Of a stretch of 13,935 nucleotides of DNA, positions 1 to 7,972 are shown piece by piece. Below the pieces are notes generated by a model that was given only the letters and a program-made list of their open reading frames with translations, was not told the DNA's origin and searched no databases. The stretch lies in contig CACXGJ010000063.1 in the NCBI GenBank assembly GCA_902767125.1, positions 1 to 13,935 of the forward strand, in the 5' to 3' direction. Position 1 is the stretch's first letter, and each line of letters starts with the position of its first letter. Both the position numbers and the translations under genes were made by a program. Origin of the DNA: an uncultured Ruminococcus sp. GTDB taxonomy: Bacteria; Bacillota; Clostridia; Oscillospirales; Acutalibacteraceae.

Positions 1-40
1 CAGGCTGGGTATTAACTTACCCAACCTGTTATTTTTATTT
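1..40 (+). terminator. Rho-independent terminator of a gene upstream of the window
   Basis: Bases 1-10 and 19-28 pair as a 10-bp stem with one mismatch (C5 against A24) around an 8-base loop. The stem is followed by the T-rich stretch GTTATTTTTATTT, the layout of an intrinsic terminator reading rightwards. The gene it would serve lies outside the window, so the assignment is inferred from structure alone. It separates that gene from the promoter at 53-81. Confidence 0.6.
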
Positions 41-52
41 CATCAAAAACAG

Positions 53-81
53 TTGACATTGTTTTCATAAAAAATTATAAT
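53..81 (+). promoter_or_regulatory. Perfect-consensus sigma-A promoter
   Basis: TTGACA lies at 53-58 and TATAAT at 76-81, separated by exactly 17 bases, so all twelve consensus positions match. Transcription would start near 88-90 and give a leader of about 25 bases before the ATG at 115. The AGGAG ribosome binding site at 102-106 falls inside that leader. No operator-like inverted repeat is visible around it, which suggests strong, largely unregulated expression; that last point is inference. Confidence 0.85.
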
Positions 82-114
82 ATTTATTATATAAATTTTT
101 TAGGAGTGATTTGA

Positions 115-861
115 ATGGAATTTCCGAAACAACTTGAAAAATTCAGAGAAAAATTAGAAAAAACTTATAAGACTTGCAATGAAATAAAATTTGTGCCTGC
201 CGATACAAAGCCTTGGGAAAGTAAAATAGGCGGCTGTCCGTATCTCGAAAAAATCGAGGATTACCCCAAAGATGAAAACGAACATCCCATGTTCTTCCTT
301 GCACAGATAAATCTTGAAGAAATGCCGCTGTTAGAGAATTTTCCGACAAAAGGCATTTTACAGTTCTATGTCGTTGATGATGATTGCTATGGTCTTGAAG
401 ACCCCTGCAAAGTGATTTACATAGAAGAATATTTAAAAGACGAAAGTAAACTGCTTGCAGAAAATCCCTTTGAAGATAAATATATAACAGAATACCCGCC
501 CTTTGAAAAAAGCGGCAAAGCTGTTTTCACTCAAAAACAGGATATGATAGGGTTCTGTTGCAAAGGTTATGATGAAATTGCAAATGATGCGGAAGATGAA
601 GATGAAGAAAACGCTCTTTGGGATTTCTGTGATACAGCCGGCAGCAAAATTGGCGGTTATCCGTGTTTTGTGCAAAATCCCCCTGAATTTTACGAGGACG
701 GTACAGCCGATATTCTGCTTTTGCAGATAGATACAGATGACGGTGAAGGTACTTGTGAAATTATGTTCGGTGACAGCGGTAACTGTCAGTTTATGATTTC
801 AAGGGAAGATTTGCTTAATAAAAATTTCTCGAATGTATATTACGATTGGGCTTGCTGCTGA
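115..861 (+). CDS. DUF1963 (YwqG-family) protein of unknown function
   Basis: This 248-residue protein has the signatures of the DUF1963/YwqG family, which has no established biochemical role. Visible landmarks are SKIGGCPYL (36-44), FFLAQINLEEMP (60-71), KGILQFYV (79-86), SKIGGYPCF (177-185), LLLQIDTDD (201-209), MFGDSG (217-222) and a C-terminal YYDWACC (242-248). The SKIGG.P and AQI/LQI pieces occur twice, once in each half, suggesting an internally duplicated fold. The protein is acidic, with a D/E-rich patch at 160-166, and contains 12 cysteines. No signal peptide or membrane segment is seen, so it is probably cytoplasmic. The ATG has AGGAG eight bases upstream. It is first in a three-gene unit, 18 bases before the methyltransferase gene. 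The family assignment is confident; the function is unknown. Confidence 0.9.
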   Translation: MEFPKQLEKFREKLEKTYKTCNEIKFVPADTKPWESKIGGCPYLEKIEDYPKDENEHPMFFLAQINLEEMPLLENFPTKGILQFYVVDDDCYGLEDPCKVIYIEEYLKDESKLLAENPFEDKYITEYPPFEKSGKAVFTQKQDMIGFCCKGYDEIANDAEDEDEENALWDFCDTAGSKIGGYPCFVQNPPEFYEDGTADILLLQIDTDDGEGTCEIMFGDSGNCQFMISREDLLNKNFSNVYYDWACC

Positions 862-879
862 TAAAACGGAGGAAATTTA

Positions 880-1749
880 ATGAGAGAAGCTAAATGGAAA
901 GATTATGAATTGATAGACTGCTCGGACGGTGAACGTCTTGAACGCTGGGGAAATATTGTACTTATCCGCCCCGATCCCCAAATTATCTGGAATACTCCGA
1001 AAAAAAATCCCCTTTGGAAAAATGCCCATGCCCGTTATATCCGTTCATCAAGCGGCGGCGGTGCTTGGGAGTATTACAAGAAAGTCCCATCACAGTGGAC
1101 TATAAATTACAATGAACTGACCTTCAATATAAAGCCTATGGGCTTCAAGCACACGGGTGTATTCCCCGAACAGGCTGTCAATTGGGATTATGTCGACGAG
1201 AAAATAAAAAATGTCAAAAGACCTCTCAAAATCCTGAATATGTTTGCATATACGGGTGCGGCAACTCTTGCCTGTCTTAATGCAGGGGCAAGTGTATGTC
1301 ACGTTGACGCTTCAAAGGGCATGGTACAATGGGCAAAGGAAAACGCTGTTTCAAGTAATTTGCAGGATAAGCCTGTCAGGTGGCTTGTAGATGATTGTGT
1401 AAAGTTCGTTCAGCGTGAACAACGCCGTGGAAACAAATATGACGGTATCATCATGGACCCGCCATCTTATGGCAGAGGTCCCGGCGGTGAGGTCTGGAAA
1501 CTTGAAGAACAATTATTTTCACTTGTCGAATTATGCCTGCCGATACTCTCCGACAATGCGGAATTTTTCATACTAAATTCATATACAACGGGCTTATCAC
1601 CGTCTGTAATGGAATATCTGTTGGGAGTCATGCTCAAAAGCAGATTCGGCGGAATGGTGACAAGCTCGGAAATAGGCTTACACGTAACGGAAAGCGGTCT
1701 TACATTGCCATGCGGCAGTACGGCTATATGGCAGAGTTTATGGAGATAA
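880..1749 (+). CDS. Class I SAM-dependent methyltransferase (RlmI-like, PF10672 type)
   Basis: The 289-residue product has a Rossmann-fold methyltransferase core. SAM-binding motif I is ILNMFAYTGAATL (118-130), the acidic residue after strand 2 is D143 in HVDASKGMV, and the catalytic motif IV is MDPPSYGRG (192-200). This DPP-S/A-Y/F form, with the FAYTGA motif, is typical of the RlmI/RlmKL-like group that methylates bases in 23S rRNA. The N-terminal 115 residues do not look like the PUA domain that RlmI itself carries, so the exact substrate cannot be assigned; an RNA base is the best guess. The ATG follows GGAGG at 868-872 with seven bases of spacing. The gene lies between the DUF1963 gene (18-base gap) and the ecfA1-like gene (4-base gap), so the three are probably co-transcribed. 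Their functions have no obvious link. Confidence 0.88.
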   Translation: MREAKWKDYELIDCSDGERLERWGNIVLIRPDPQIIWNTPKKNPLWKNAHARYIRSSSGGGAWEYYKKVPSQWTINYNELTFNIKPMGFKHTGVFPEQAVNWDYVDEKIKNVKRPLKILNMFAYTGAATLACLNAGASVCHVDASKGMVQWAKENAVSSNLQDKPVRWLVDDCVKFVQREQRRGNKYDGIIMDPPSYGRGPGGEVWKLEEQLFSLVELCLPILSDNAEFFILNSYTTGLSPSVMEYLLGVMLKSRFGGMVTSSEIGLHVTESGLTLPCGSTAIWQSLWR

Positions 1750-1753
1750 AATC

Positions 1754-2593
1754 ATGATAGAAGTAAAAGATGTATATTTTCAGTATGATGAAACTGACGA
1801 AAAAAAGAAATTTGCCCTCAACGGCGTAAACATGACCATCAACAGCGGTGAATTTGTCGCAATTGTCGGTCACAACGGCTCCGGAAAATCTACCCTTGCA
1901 AAGCATTTCAATTCCATATATCTTCCGACAACGGGTGATGTAATCATTGACGGCATTAACACAAAGGATGACGAGCATCTTTTTGACATAAGAAAAAAAG
2001 TTGGTCTTGTCCTGCAAAATCCCGATAATCAGATAGTTGCGGGAATAGTCGAGGAGGATGTTGCATTCGGATGTGAGAATCTCGGCATTCCCCCAAAGGA
2101 AATCCGTAAAAGAGTTGATGATGCCCTGAAAGCCGTTGATATGTACGATTACAGGACACATTCTCCCGACAAGCTCTCCGGCGGTCAGAAGCAGCGTATT
2201 GCAATTGCAGGTATAATTGCCATGCAGCCCGAATGTATCGTACTTGATGAGCCTACGGCAATGCTCGATCCCCAGGGACGTGATGAAGTCATATCGACTA
2301 TCCGAAAACTCAACAGGGAAAATCATATTACTATCATATTAATAACTCACTACATGGAAGAAGCTGTACTTGCCGACAGAGTTATAATGATGGATTCGGG
2401 AAAGGTATTGACCGAAGGCTCTCCGAAGGAGGTCTTTGCAAAGGTCGAAATGCTCAAAAGTCACCGTCTGAATGTTCCGCAGGCAACAGAGCTTTGTTAC
2501 AGGCTGAAGGGCTGTGGCTACGATCTGCCCGATTGTGTTTTGGATGAAAATGAATGTGCCGATGCACTGATAAAAATGATACGCTCAAGCTAA
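1754..2593 (+). CDS. ecfA1: Energy-coupling factor (ECF) transporter ATPase, EcfA1 type
   Basis: This 279-residue ABC ATPase would power an ECF-type vitamin or micronutrient importer on the cytoplasmic face of the membrane. It has Walker A GHNGSGKST (39-47), a Q-loop with Q88 in LQNPDNQ, the ABC signature LSGGQKQR (141-148), Walker B CIVLDEP with catalytic E166, a D-loop TAMLDP and switch H199. AMLDP after Walker B and KQR after the signature point to EcfA1; EcfA2 usually has AGLDP and MRR there. The C-terminal ~70 residues form the usual ECF extension. Translation starts at the ATG preceded by GGAG at 1742-1745, inside the last codons of the methyltransferase gene, which suggests translational coupling. 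Oddly, no ecfA2, ecfT or substrate-binding gene follows: a terminator comes seven bases after the stop. It may pair with components encoded elsewhere. Confidence 0.9.
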   Translation: MIEVKDVYFQYDETDEKKKFALNGVNMTINSGEFVAIVGHNGSGKSTLAKHFNSIYLPTTGDVIIDGINTKDDEHLFDIRKKVGLVLQNPDNQIVAGIVEEDVAFGCENLGIPPKEIRKRVDDALKAVDMYDYRTHSPDKLSGGQKQRIAIAGIIAMQPECIVLDEPTAMLDPQGRDEVISTIRKLNRENHITIILITHYMEEAVLADRVIMMDSGKVLTEGSPKEVFAKVEMLKSHRLNVPQATELCYRLKGCGYDLPDCVLDENECADALIKMIRSS

Positions 2594-2599
2594 AAAAAT

Positions 2600-2640
2600 A
2601 ATGCCCTTGCAAGCATCATGTCTGCAAGGGCATTTTATTA
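2600..2640. terminator. Bidirectional intrinsic terminator between convergent operons
   Basis: Bases 2600-2611 and 2623-2634 form a perfect 12-bp stem (core TGCCCTTGCA) around an 11-base loop. Rightwards the stem runs into TTTTATTA and would end the ecfA1 unit. Leftwards the complement of 2591-2601 reads TTATTTTTTTA, a good U-tract for ending the ftsH operon. The ftsH stop codon (2638-2640) lies four bases beyond the stem, so the structure serves both converging transcripts. Confidence 0.9.
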
Positions 2641-4653
2641 TTCTGTTTCTTCTTCGGTCATGCTTTCGGGCTGTTCTTCATCAGCCGTTTCTTTGGAATC
2701 GGTTTCCTTTTTGGTTATACTTTCAGGCTTTACTTCCGCCATGCCTTTTGATTCGGGATCGGTCTCATCGTCGTCATTATCTTCATCAAAATCAATAGGA
2801 ATTTCCTTGCCCTCCATTGCTGCCGCAAACTGCTCACCTGACATCTTTTCATGTTCAAAGAGGAATTGTGCAACTACATGGAGCTGATCTGTATGATCCT
2901 TGAGTATCTTTTCGGTCTGTGCATAGCCGTTGGTGATATACTCCTTGACCTCATTGTCAATGGCAGCGGCTGTTTCTTCGGAATAGTTTCTTCCTCCGAA
3001 ATCTCTGCCGAGGAATGTATCACCGTCAGATGAGCCGTATGTCATAGGACCGAGCTTCGGACTCATACCATACTTTGTTACCATTGAGAATACCAATTTG
3101 GTGGCTCTTTCAATATCATTTGATGCACCTGTCGAAATATCTCCTATAATAAGTGCTTCCGCAACACGTCCGCCCAAAAGAACTACTATTTCCTCGAGCA
3201 TTTCATTTCTTGAACGATAGGATTTATCCTCCGAAGGCAGAGACATTGTAAAGCCTCCTGCCATACCTCTTGGTATGATTGATATCTGATGAACAGGATC
3301 CTGTGTCGGACAATAATAGGTCGCTATGGCATGACCTGCCTCATGATAAGCTGTCAGCTTCTTCTCTTTATCGGTCATGACACGGGATTTCTTCTCCGTT
3401 CCCACAACCACCTTTATGGTTGCCTCCTCGACCTCCTTCATGGTGATAGCTTTCTGATCCTTTCTTGCTGCAAGCAGAGCTGCTTCATTAAGGAGATTTT
3501 CAAGGTCTGCACCTGTAAAGCCTGCCGTTGACTTCGCAATGGTCTTAAGCTCGACATCGGGTGCAAGCGGCTTGCCTTTGGAATGGACTTTAAGGATTTC
3601 CTCACGACCTTTTATATCAGGTCTGCCGACAACTACCTGTCTGTCAAATCTGCCCGGACGCATGAGGGCGGGATCAAGGACATCGGGACGGTTTGTTGCA
3701 GCTATCATTATGACACCCTCATTTGCTCCGAAGCCGTCCATCTCAACAAGCAACTGGTTCAGTGTCTGTTCTCTTTCATCATGACCTCCGCTCAAGCCTC
3801 CTGCACCACGCTGACGACCTACCGCATCAATCTCATCTATGAATATTATACACGGAGAATTTTTCTTTGCCTGTTCAAACAGGTCTCTTACACGGGATGC
3901 ACCGACACCTACAAACATTTCAACGAAATCCGAACCCGATATTGAGAAGAATGGTACACCTGCTTCACCTGCAACTGCTCTTGCAAGAAGTGTCTTACCT
4001 GTACCGGGAGGTCCCACAAGCAGTACACCTTTCGGTATCCTCGCTCCAAGATCATTATATTTTTTAGGATCCTTGAGGAACTCGACTATCTCTTTCAATT
4101 CTTCTTTTTCTTCATCGGCACCCGCAACATCGGCAAATGTTGTTTTTCTCTTTTCATCGCTCAAATTCTTTATTTTTGCCTTGCCGAAGCCGAACTGTTT
4201 TCCTGCATCACCGAAGTTCCCCGATATCTTCCTCCAGATATATATCCACACTGCCAGGAATATCACCGTCAGGAAAAGGCTGGGCAAAAGCTCTATCCAT
4301 ATGGAATTATCTGCCGCCTGCTTCCATGTATATTTCATGGGCTTGTCGGTATTCTTTTCGTTATAGCTGTCAACATATTCATCTATCGAATTGACAAACA
4401 TTCCTATGCTTGCAACATAGGTCTCGATCTCCGTTTTACCGTTGTATTTTTCATTCAGCTTCAATGTCAGCTTGCCCGAACCGAAATCAAGTGTATATTC
4501 ATTGACCTTATTGTCCTTAAAAAGATACACTATATCGGAGGTCGGATACTCCTCCTTCGGCTGATTTGAAAATATTACACCTACTATCAGAAGAAAAATT
4601 ATCGGTATACCAAGATAAAGAATCAAATTACGAATAACTTTCTTATTGTCCAA
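2638..4653 (-). CDS. ftsH: ATP-dependent zinc metalloprotease FtsH
   Basis: FtsH is a membrane-anchored hexameric AAA+ protease that extracts and degrades misfolded membrane proteins and selected regulators. The 671-residue product shows a first membrane helix (about 9-29), an extracytoplasmic domain (30-115), a second helix (118-140), and an AAA+ module with Walker A GPPGTGKT (214-221), Walker B FIDEID (271-276), pore motif FVGV (247-250) and the SRH ending MRPGRFDR (331-338). The zinc protease domain has HEAGH (437-441) with D513 as likely third ligand. All catalytic parts are intact. The C-terminal 51 residues (621-671) are a highly acidic tail with 23 D/E and a repeated PES-x-T motif. The start is TTG, chosen because GAGGAG lies 10 bases upstream and no ATG fits. 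It is the last gene of the seven-gene operon, 18 bases after hpt. Confidence 0.96.
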   Translation of the reverse strand: MDNKKVIRNLILYLGIPIIFLLIVGVIFSNQPKEEYPTSDIVYLFKDNKVNEYTLDFGSGKLTLKLNEKYNGKTEIETYVASIGMFVNSIDEYVDSYNEKNTDKPMKYTWKQAADNSIWIELLPSLFLTVIFLAVWIYIWRKISGNFGDAGKQFGFGKAKIKNLSDEKRKTTFADVAGADEEKEELKEIVEFLKDPKKYNDLGARIPKGVLLVGPPGTGKTLLARAVAGEAGVPFFSISGSDFVEMFVGVGASRVRDLFEQAKKNSPCIIFIDEIDAVGRQRGAGGLSGGHDEREQTLNQLLVEMDGFGANEGVIMIAATNRPDVLDPALMRPGRFDRQVVVGRPDIKGREEILKVHSKGKPLAPDVELKTIAKSTAGFTGADLENLLNEAALLAARKDQKAITMKEVEEATIKVVVGTEKKSRVMTDKEKKLTAYHEAGHAIATYYCPTQDPVHQISIIPRGMAGGFTMSLPSEDKSYRSRNEMLEEIVVLLGGRVAEALIIGDISTGASNDIERATKLVFSMVTKYGMSPKLGPMTYGSSDGDTFLGRDFGGRNYSEETAAAIDNEVKEYITNGYAQTEKILKDHTDQLHVVAQFLFEHEKMSGEQFAAAMEGKEIPIDFDEDNDDDETDPESKGMAEVKPESITKKETDSKETADEEQPESMTEEETE

Positions 4654-4663
4654 AGTGCGTTCA

Positions 4664-4669
4664 CTCCTC
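4664..4669 (-). promoter_or_regulatory. Ribosome binding site that sets the TTG start of ftsH
   Basis: On the minus strand GAGGAG lies 10 bases before the TTG codon at 4653-4651. The frame upstream of this TTG contains no ATG or GTG, so the site supports a genuine TTG start. Confidence 0.75.
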
Positions 4670-4671
4670 GT

Positions 4672-5208
4672 TTATGAATAGATTTCGGGCTTAAGTACAC
4701 CCACATAAGGCAAATTCCTGTACTTTTCATCATAATCAAGACCATAGCCCACTATAAACAGGTCATCTACAATAAATCCCGTATATTCGGCTTTTACAGG
4801 CTTGATATGTCTTGACGGTTTCTCGAAAAGAGTACATATCTTCACGCTTGCCGCACCCTTTTTCAGAATATAGTCCTTCAGCAGATACAGGGTATTCCCC
4901 GTATCAAGTATATCCTCTACGATAAGAACATCCTTTCCCGTAACATCTGATGAAAGATCCTTTTTTATTATTATCTCACCTGATGATACGGCAGAACTTC
5001 CATAGCTTGATGCCGCCATAAAATCCATCTGACATTCTATATCTATTTTCCTGACCAGGTCGGCAAAGAATATAACACTACCCTTTAGTATCCCCACTAC
5101 AGTTAATTTTTTCCCTCTGTAATCACTGTTAATTTTTTCAGCAAGCTCATTTACTTTTTCCGTTATCTCAGTTTCACTTGCAATGATTTTAGAAATATCC
5201 TTGTCCAT
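4672..5208 (-). CDS. hpt: Hypoxanthine(-guanine) phosphoribosyltransferase
   Basis: This purine-salvage enzyme joins hypoxanthine or guanine to PRPP to form IMP or GMP in the cytosol. The 178-residue protein carries the PRPP-binding signature VLIVEDILDTGNT (94-106, with the acidic pair E98-D99 and D102), an early KGS loop (42-44) and the base-binding/C-terminal stretch VDDLFIVGYGLDYDEKYR (147-164), all typical of bacterial HPRT. The ATG at 5208 is preferred over the ATG six bases upstream (5214, giving 180 residues): AAGGA at 5216-5220 is seven bases from the former and only one from the latter. It lies between tilS (24-base gap) and ftsH, the same tilS-hpt-ftsH order known in Bacillus and lactococci. 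TilS and HprT are reported in B. subtilis to act together on ftsH expression; whether that holds here is unknown. Confidence 0.94.
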   Translation of the reverse strand: MDKDISKIIASETEITEKVNELAEKINSDYRGKKLTVVGILKGSVIFFADLVRKIDIECQMDFMAASSYGSSAVSSGEIIIKKDLSSDVTGKDVLIVEDILDTGNTLYLLKDYILKKGAASVKICTLFEKPSRHIKPVKAEYTGFIVDDLFIVGYGLDYDEKYRNLPYVGVLKPEIYS

Positions 5209-5215
5209 TTTCATT

Positions 5216-5220
5216 TCCTT
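5216..5220 (-). promoter_or_regulatory. Ribosome binding site that decides the hpt start
   Basis: Minus-strand AAGGA is followed by ATG-AAA-ATG. It is one base from the first ATG (5214), too close to use, and seven bases from the second (5208), which is therefore the likelier start. Confidence 0.7.
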
Positions 5221-5232
5221 TCAACAAATTTT

Positions 5233-6585
5233 TTATCCGTCTGCGGTACAGGAGATAAACACAATATTTCGGGTACTGCTTCCGACAGAATTTTTTTCGG
5301 AAACACCTATCCCCTCTATCCACAGTATTTCGGAGCCGTCTGCAAGAAGGATTATTTTATCACGCTGTTCCTGCGGTATTTTCAGCTCATTGAACAGCTT
5401 TTTGACAGTTTTTGTAACCTTCCGCCTTGCAGGTGTAAAAACATCCCCTGCACACCTTGTTCTGAAAACGGCTGACAATGGTATTGTATCACTATCGAGC
5501 GAATTGTCAGACAGTATTTTATCATTTTTCCTACGATCATAAAATTCATCTTTATTTATTTTACAAAGAGAGATGCTTTTATCGTTGAATGATATATTCT
5601 CCCGATCATTCCATTTGATCTGCTGTGAAACGGAGTCATTGCTTCGGACAGCTATACGGAAAAATCCCTGTCTTGATACCGCAAAGACATTTTGTTTTAT
5701 CTCGACCGCACCACTATTATACACTATTTTTTTGATAAGTTCAATATGTTTAGCCTCGGGAGATGTATTGTTTTTTTTGCACATGATCATTATCGCCTGT
5801 GACAGCACTGCATCATCCGCCTTTTTCAGCTCCGATATCATATATCCCCTGTCGGTTTCTGCACGTTTCAGGACATCATTCGCACTTTTATTTATAAAAT
5901 CCACCGTCTGCATCATTCTCTCGGTCATGCCCGAAACAGCATTCTCAAATGACGGATTTATCTCTTTCAGCTTCGGGATAACTTCAAGACGTATCTTGTT
6001 TCTTGTATATTCATCTGTCAGATTGGTGCTGTCGGTGACATAATCAAGAGCATTTTCCCTGCAATAATTTTCTATATCGCTTCGGGTACACTCTATCAGC
6101 GGACGGATTATATTGTCCCTGACAGGCGGTATCCCGCAAAGTCCTGCCGCACCGCTTCCTCTTGCAAGATTGAACAGCACTGTTTCCGCATTATCCGATG
6201 CTGTGTGAGCCGTTGCTATCTTTGCACCGAGCATATCGGCAGTCCTTTCAAAAAATTCATATCTTATATCACGACCGCACTGTTCGGTGCTTTTTTTCTG
6301 TCTGACAGCCTCTCCTGCTACATCTGCATGGAGAACGTACAGCCTGACATCGTATTTTTCGCACACCGTTTCGGCAAAATGCTCATCCCTGTCTGCTTCC
6401 GCTCCCCTCAACTGATGGTTTATATGACACGCCGATATCTTCAGATCAAGCTCATCCCTCAACGACACAAGAAAATCAAGCAATGCACAGGAATCCGCAC
6501 CGCCCGAAAGTCCTACAACCACACTGTCTCCGTATGAAAGCATCCTGTATTTCCTGACAGTATCATAAGCCTTATTGTACATCAT
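5233..6585 (-). CDS. tilS: tRNA(Ile)-lysidine synthetase TilS
   Basis: TilS uses ATP and lysine to convert C34 of tRNA-Ile(CAU) to lysidine, so that it reads AUA and is charged with isoleucine; the enzyme is normally essential. The 450-residue product has the N-type ATP-pyrophosphatase P-loop SGGADS (27-32), HINHQLRG (54-61), AHTASDNAET (126-135), RPLIECTRSDI (161-171), TDSTN (184-188) and RNKIR (195-199). A less conserved middle region follows, then a C-terminal TilS domain from about 366 (ending in the DGSEILWIEGIGVS region, 416-429). Length fits a full two-domain enzyme. The ATG at 6585 has GAGGG (complement of 6596-6600) 10 bases upstream, inside the last codons of dnaB. With a 6-base gap, translation is probably coupled to dnaB. 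A second ATG directly follows the first. Confidence 0.95.
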   Translation of the reverse strand: MMYNKAYDTVRKYRMLSYGDSVVVGLSGGADSCALLDFLVSLRDELDLKISACHINHQLRGAEADRDEHFAETVCEKYDVRLYVLHADVAGEAVRQKKSTEQCGRDIRYEFFERTADMLGAKIATAHTASDNAETVLFNLARGSGAAGLCGIPPVRDNIIRPLIECTRSDIENYCRENALDYVTDSTNLTDEYTRNKIRLEVIPKLKEINPSFENAVSGMTERMMQTVDFINKSANDVLKRAETDRGYMISELKKADDAVLSQAIMIMCKKNNTSPEAKHIELIKKIVYNSGAVEIKQNVFAVSRQGFFRIAVRSNDSVSQQIKWNDRENISFNDKSISLCKINKDEFYDRRKNDKILSDNSLDSDTIPLSAVFRTRCAGDVFTPARRKVTKTVKKLFNELKIPQEQRDKIILLADGSEILWIEGIGVSEKNSVGSSTRNIVFISCTADG

Positions 6586-6591
6586 ATAGTA

Positions 6592-7932
6592 TCAGCCCTC
6601 CGCTGTAAAACGCATAAATTCACCCTGCCAGTGCAGCGGTACGGAACGTGTCTCTCCATGCCTGTTCTTGGCAACTATGCACTCACCGCTGTTTGCAGTA
6701 TCACTCGGTGACTGATCACCGTCCTTGTCCTTATAGTAATCCTCCCTGTACAGAAACAAAACTATATCTGCATCCTGTTCGATAGAACCCGAATCCCTCA
6801 AGTCAGACAACTGCGGCTTATGTTCAGCCCTCTGCTCACTTGCACGGGAAAGCTGTGAAAGAGTTATCACAGGCACCTCAAGCTCCTTGGCAAGTATCTT
6901 CAGATCCCTTGTTATCTCCGATACCTCCTGAACATGATTGCTTATAGGTCTTGACGGCTTCATGAGCTGAAGATAATCTATTATCACAAGGTCTATATCC
7001 CTCATCCTCTTTAATTTAGCCTTTATCTCGGGAACACTCGTATTTGAATCATCATCTATATAAAGCTCTGCTTTGCTTAATATACCTCCCGCTTCGACAA
7101 GCCTCTGCCACTCATCATTGGAAAGCCTGCCTGTACGGAGCTTTGTACCTGCAATAAGTCCCTCCATCGAGAGAAGTCTTGATACAAGCTGTTCTCTGCT
7201 CATTTCAAGAGAAAAAAATGCCACTTTTTTATGAGCCTTGACCGAAACATACTTGGCTATATTAAGTGCAAAGCTCGTTTTTCCCATACCCGGTCTTGCG
7301 GCAAGTATTATAAGATCGGAACGGTTCAGTCCTGTGATGGTATTGTCCAATGCACCTATCCCCGTTGATATCGCCTTATAATCCTCGCTGTTGGGTGAAT
7401 TAAGAAAATCAAGCCTGTCATAGGTCTCTATTATTGTTTCACTTACTTTCTGAAGACCTGAACTTTCACTGCTTTCCCTTATATCGAATATTTTCTGTTC
7501 AGCCGCATTTATCAGCTTTGAAGACATCTCACTGCCGTTCTTGTACGTATAGTCGATTATATCCCTTGCAGCAGATATCAGCCTTCTTACAAAGTATCTT
7601 TCCCTCACTATCTCGGCATAGTCCACTATACTTGTCACGGACGGCACAAGCTTTGTCAGATAAAACATATATTTTTTTATCTCATCTTCGGGAAATTTAT
7701 TCCTTGCACTCAATTCTCCCTTGATAGTCACATAATCGACAGTCTTATTCATTGTGAAAAGATCTATCATACATGAATATATCTCCCTGTTCATGGGATC
7801 ATAAAAATATTCGCTCGTAGGCAGCTTTTCCATTGCGATCGGGAGCTGTGACGATCTGTATATTATTATTCCCAGAACAGCCTGTTCCGACTCGATATCA
7901 TGAGGCATATTCTGTTCAACAGTACCCTGCAT
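6592..7932 (-). CDS. dnaB: Replicative DNA helicase DnaB
   Basis: This is the hexameric helicase that unwinds the parental duplex at the replication fork (called DnaC in B. subtilis). The 446-residue protein has an N-terminal DnaB domain (about 8-110; HDIESEQAVLG at 11-21), a linker (150-185) and a RecA-like motor: Walker A ARPGMGKTS (212-220), catalytic glutamate E243 in SLEM, Walker B LVIIDYLQL (315-323), sensor/H3 TLSQLSRASEQR (357-368), and H4 LSDLRDSGSIEQDAD (375-389). No intein or truncation is present. The ATG at 7932 has a weak binding site: AGGA lies 14 bases upstream and GAG only two bases upstream, so initiation may be inefficient or use structure in the 104-base gap after rplI. 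The gdpP-rplI-dnaB order is widely conserved in Firmicutes. Confidence 0.96.
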   Translation of the reverse strand: MQGTVEQNMPHDIESEQAVLGIIIYRSSQLPIAMEKLPTSEYFYDPMNREIYSCMIDLFTMNKTVDYVTIKGELSARNKFPEDEIKKYMFYLTKLVPSVTSIVDYAEIVRERYFVRRLISAARDIIDYTYKNGSEMSSKLINAAEQKIFDIRESSESSGLQKVSETIIETYDRLDFLNSPNSEDYKAISTGIGALDNTITGLNRSDLIILAARPGMGKTSFALNIAKYVSVKAHKKVAFFSLEMSREQLVSRLLSMEGLIAGTKLRTGRLSNDEWQRLVEAGGILSKAELYIDDDSNTSVPEIKAKLKRMRDIDLVIIDYLQLMKPSRPISNHVQEVSEITRDLKILAKELEVPVITLSQLSRASEQRAEHKPQLSDLRDSGSIEQDADIVLFLYREDYYKDKDGDQSPSDTANSGECIVAKNRHGETRSVPLHWQGEFMRFTAEG

Positions 7933-7972
7933 ATCTCTTTTTCACTTCCTTTTTCCGACTGCAAGGAAAAGT

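Noticed and set aside
1724..2326. Open frame of 200 codons on the - strand opposite ecfA1
   Set aside because: It is fully antisense to the Walker A, signature and Walker B region of ecfA1. No promoter or binding site supports it.
3839..4366. Open frame of 175 codons on the + strand inside ftsH
   Set aside because: It lies antisense to the well-conserved AAA+ region of FtsH and shows no recognisable motif or ribosome binding site. It follows from codon use on the other strand.
5209..5214. hpt start at ATG 5214
   Set aside because: Only one base separates it from the AAGGA site, while the ATG at 5208 is at a normal seven-base distance. The difference is two residues.
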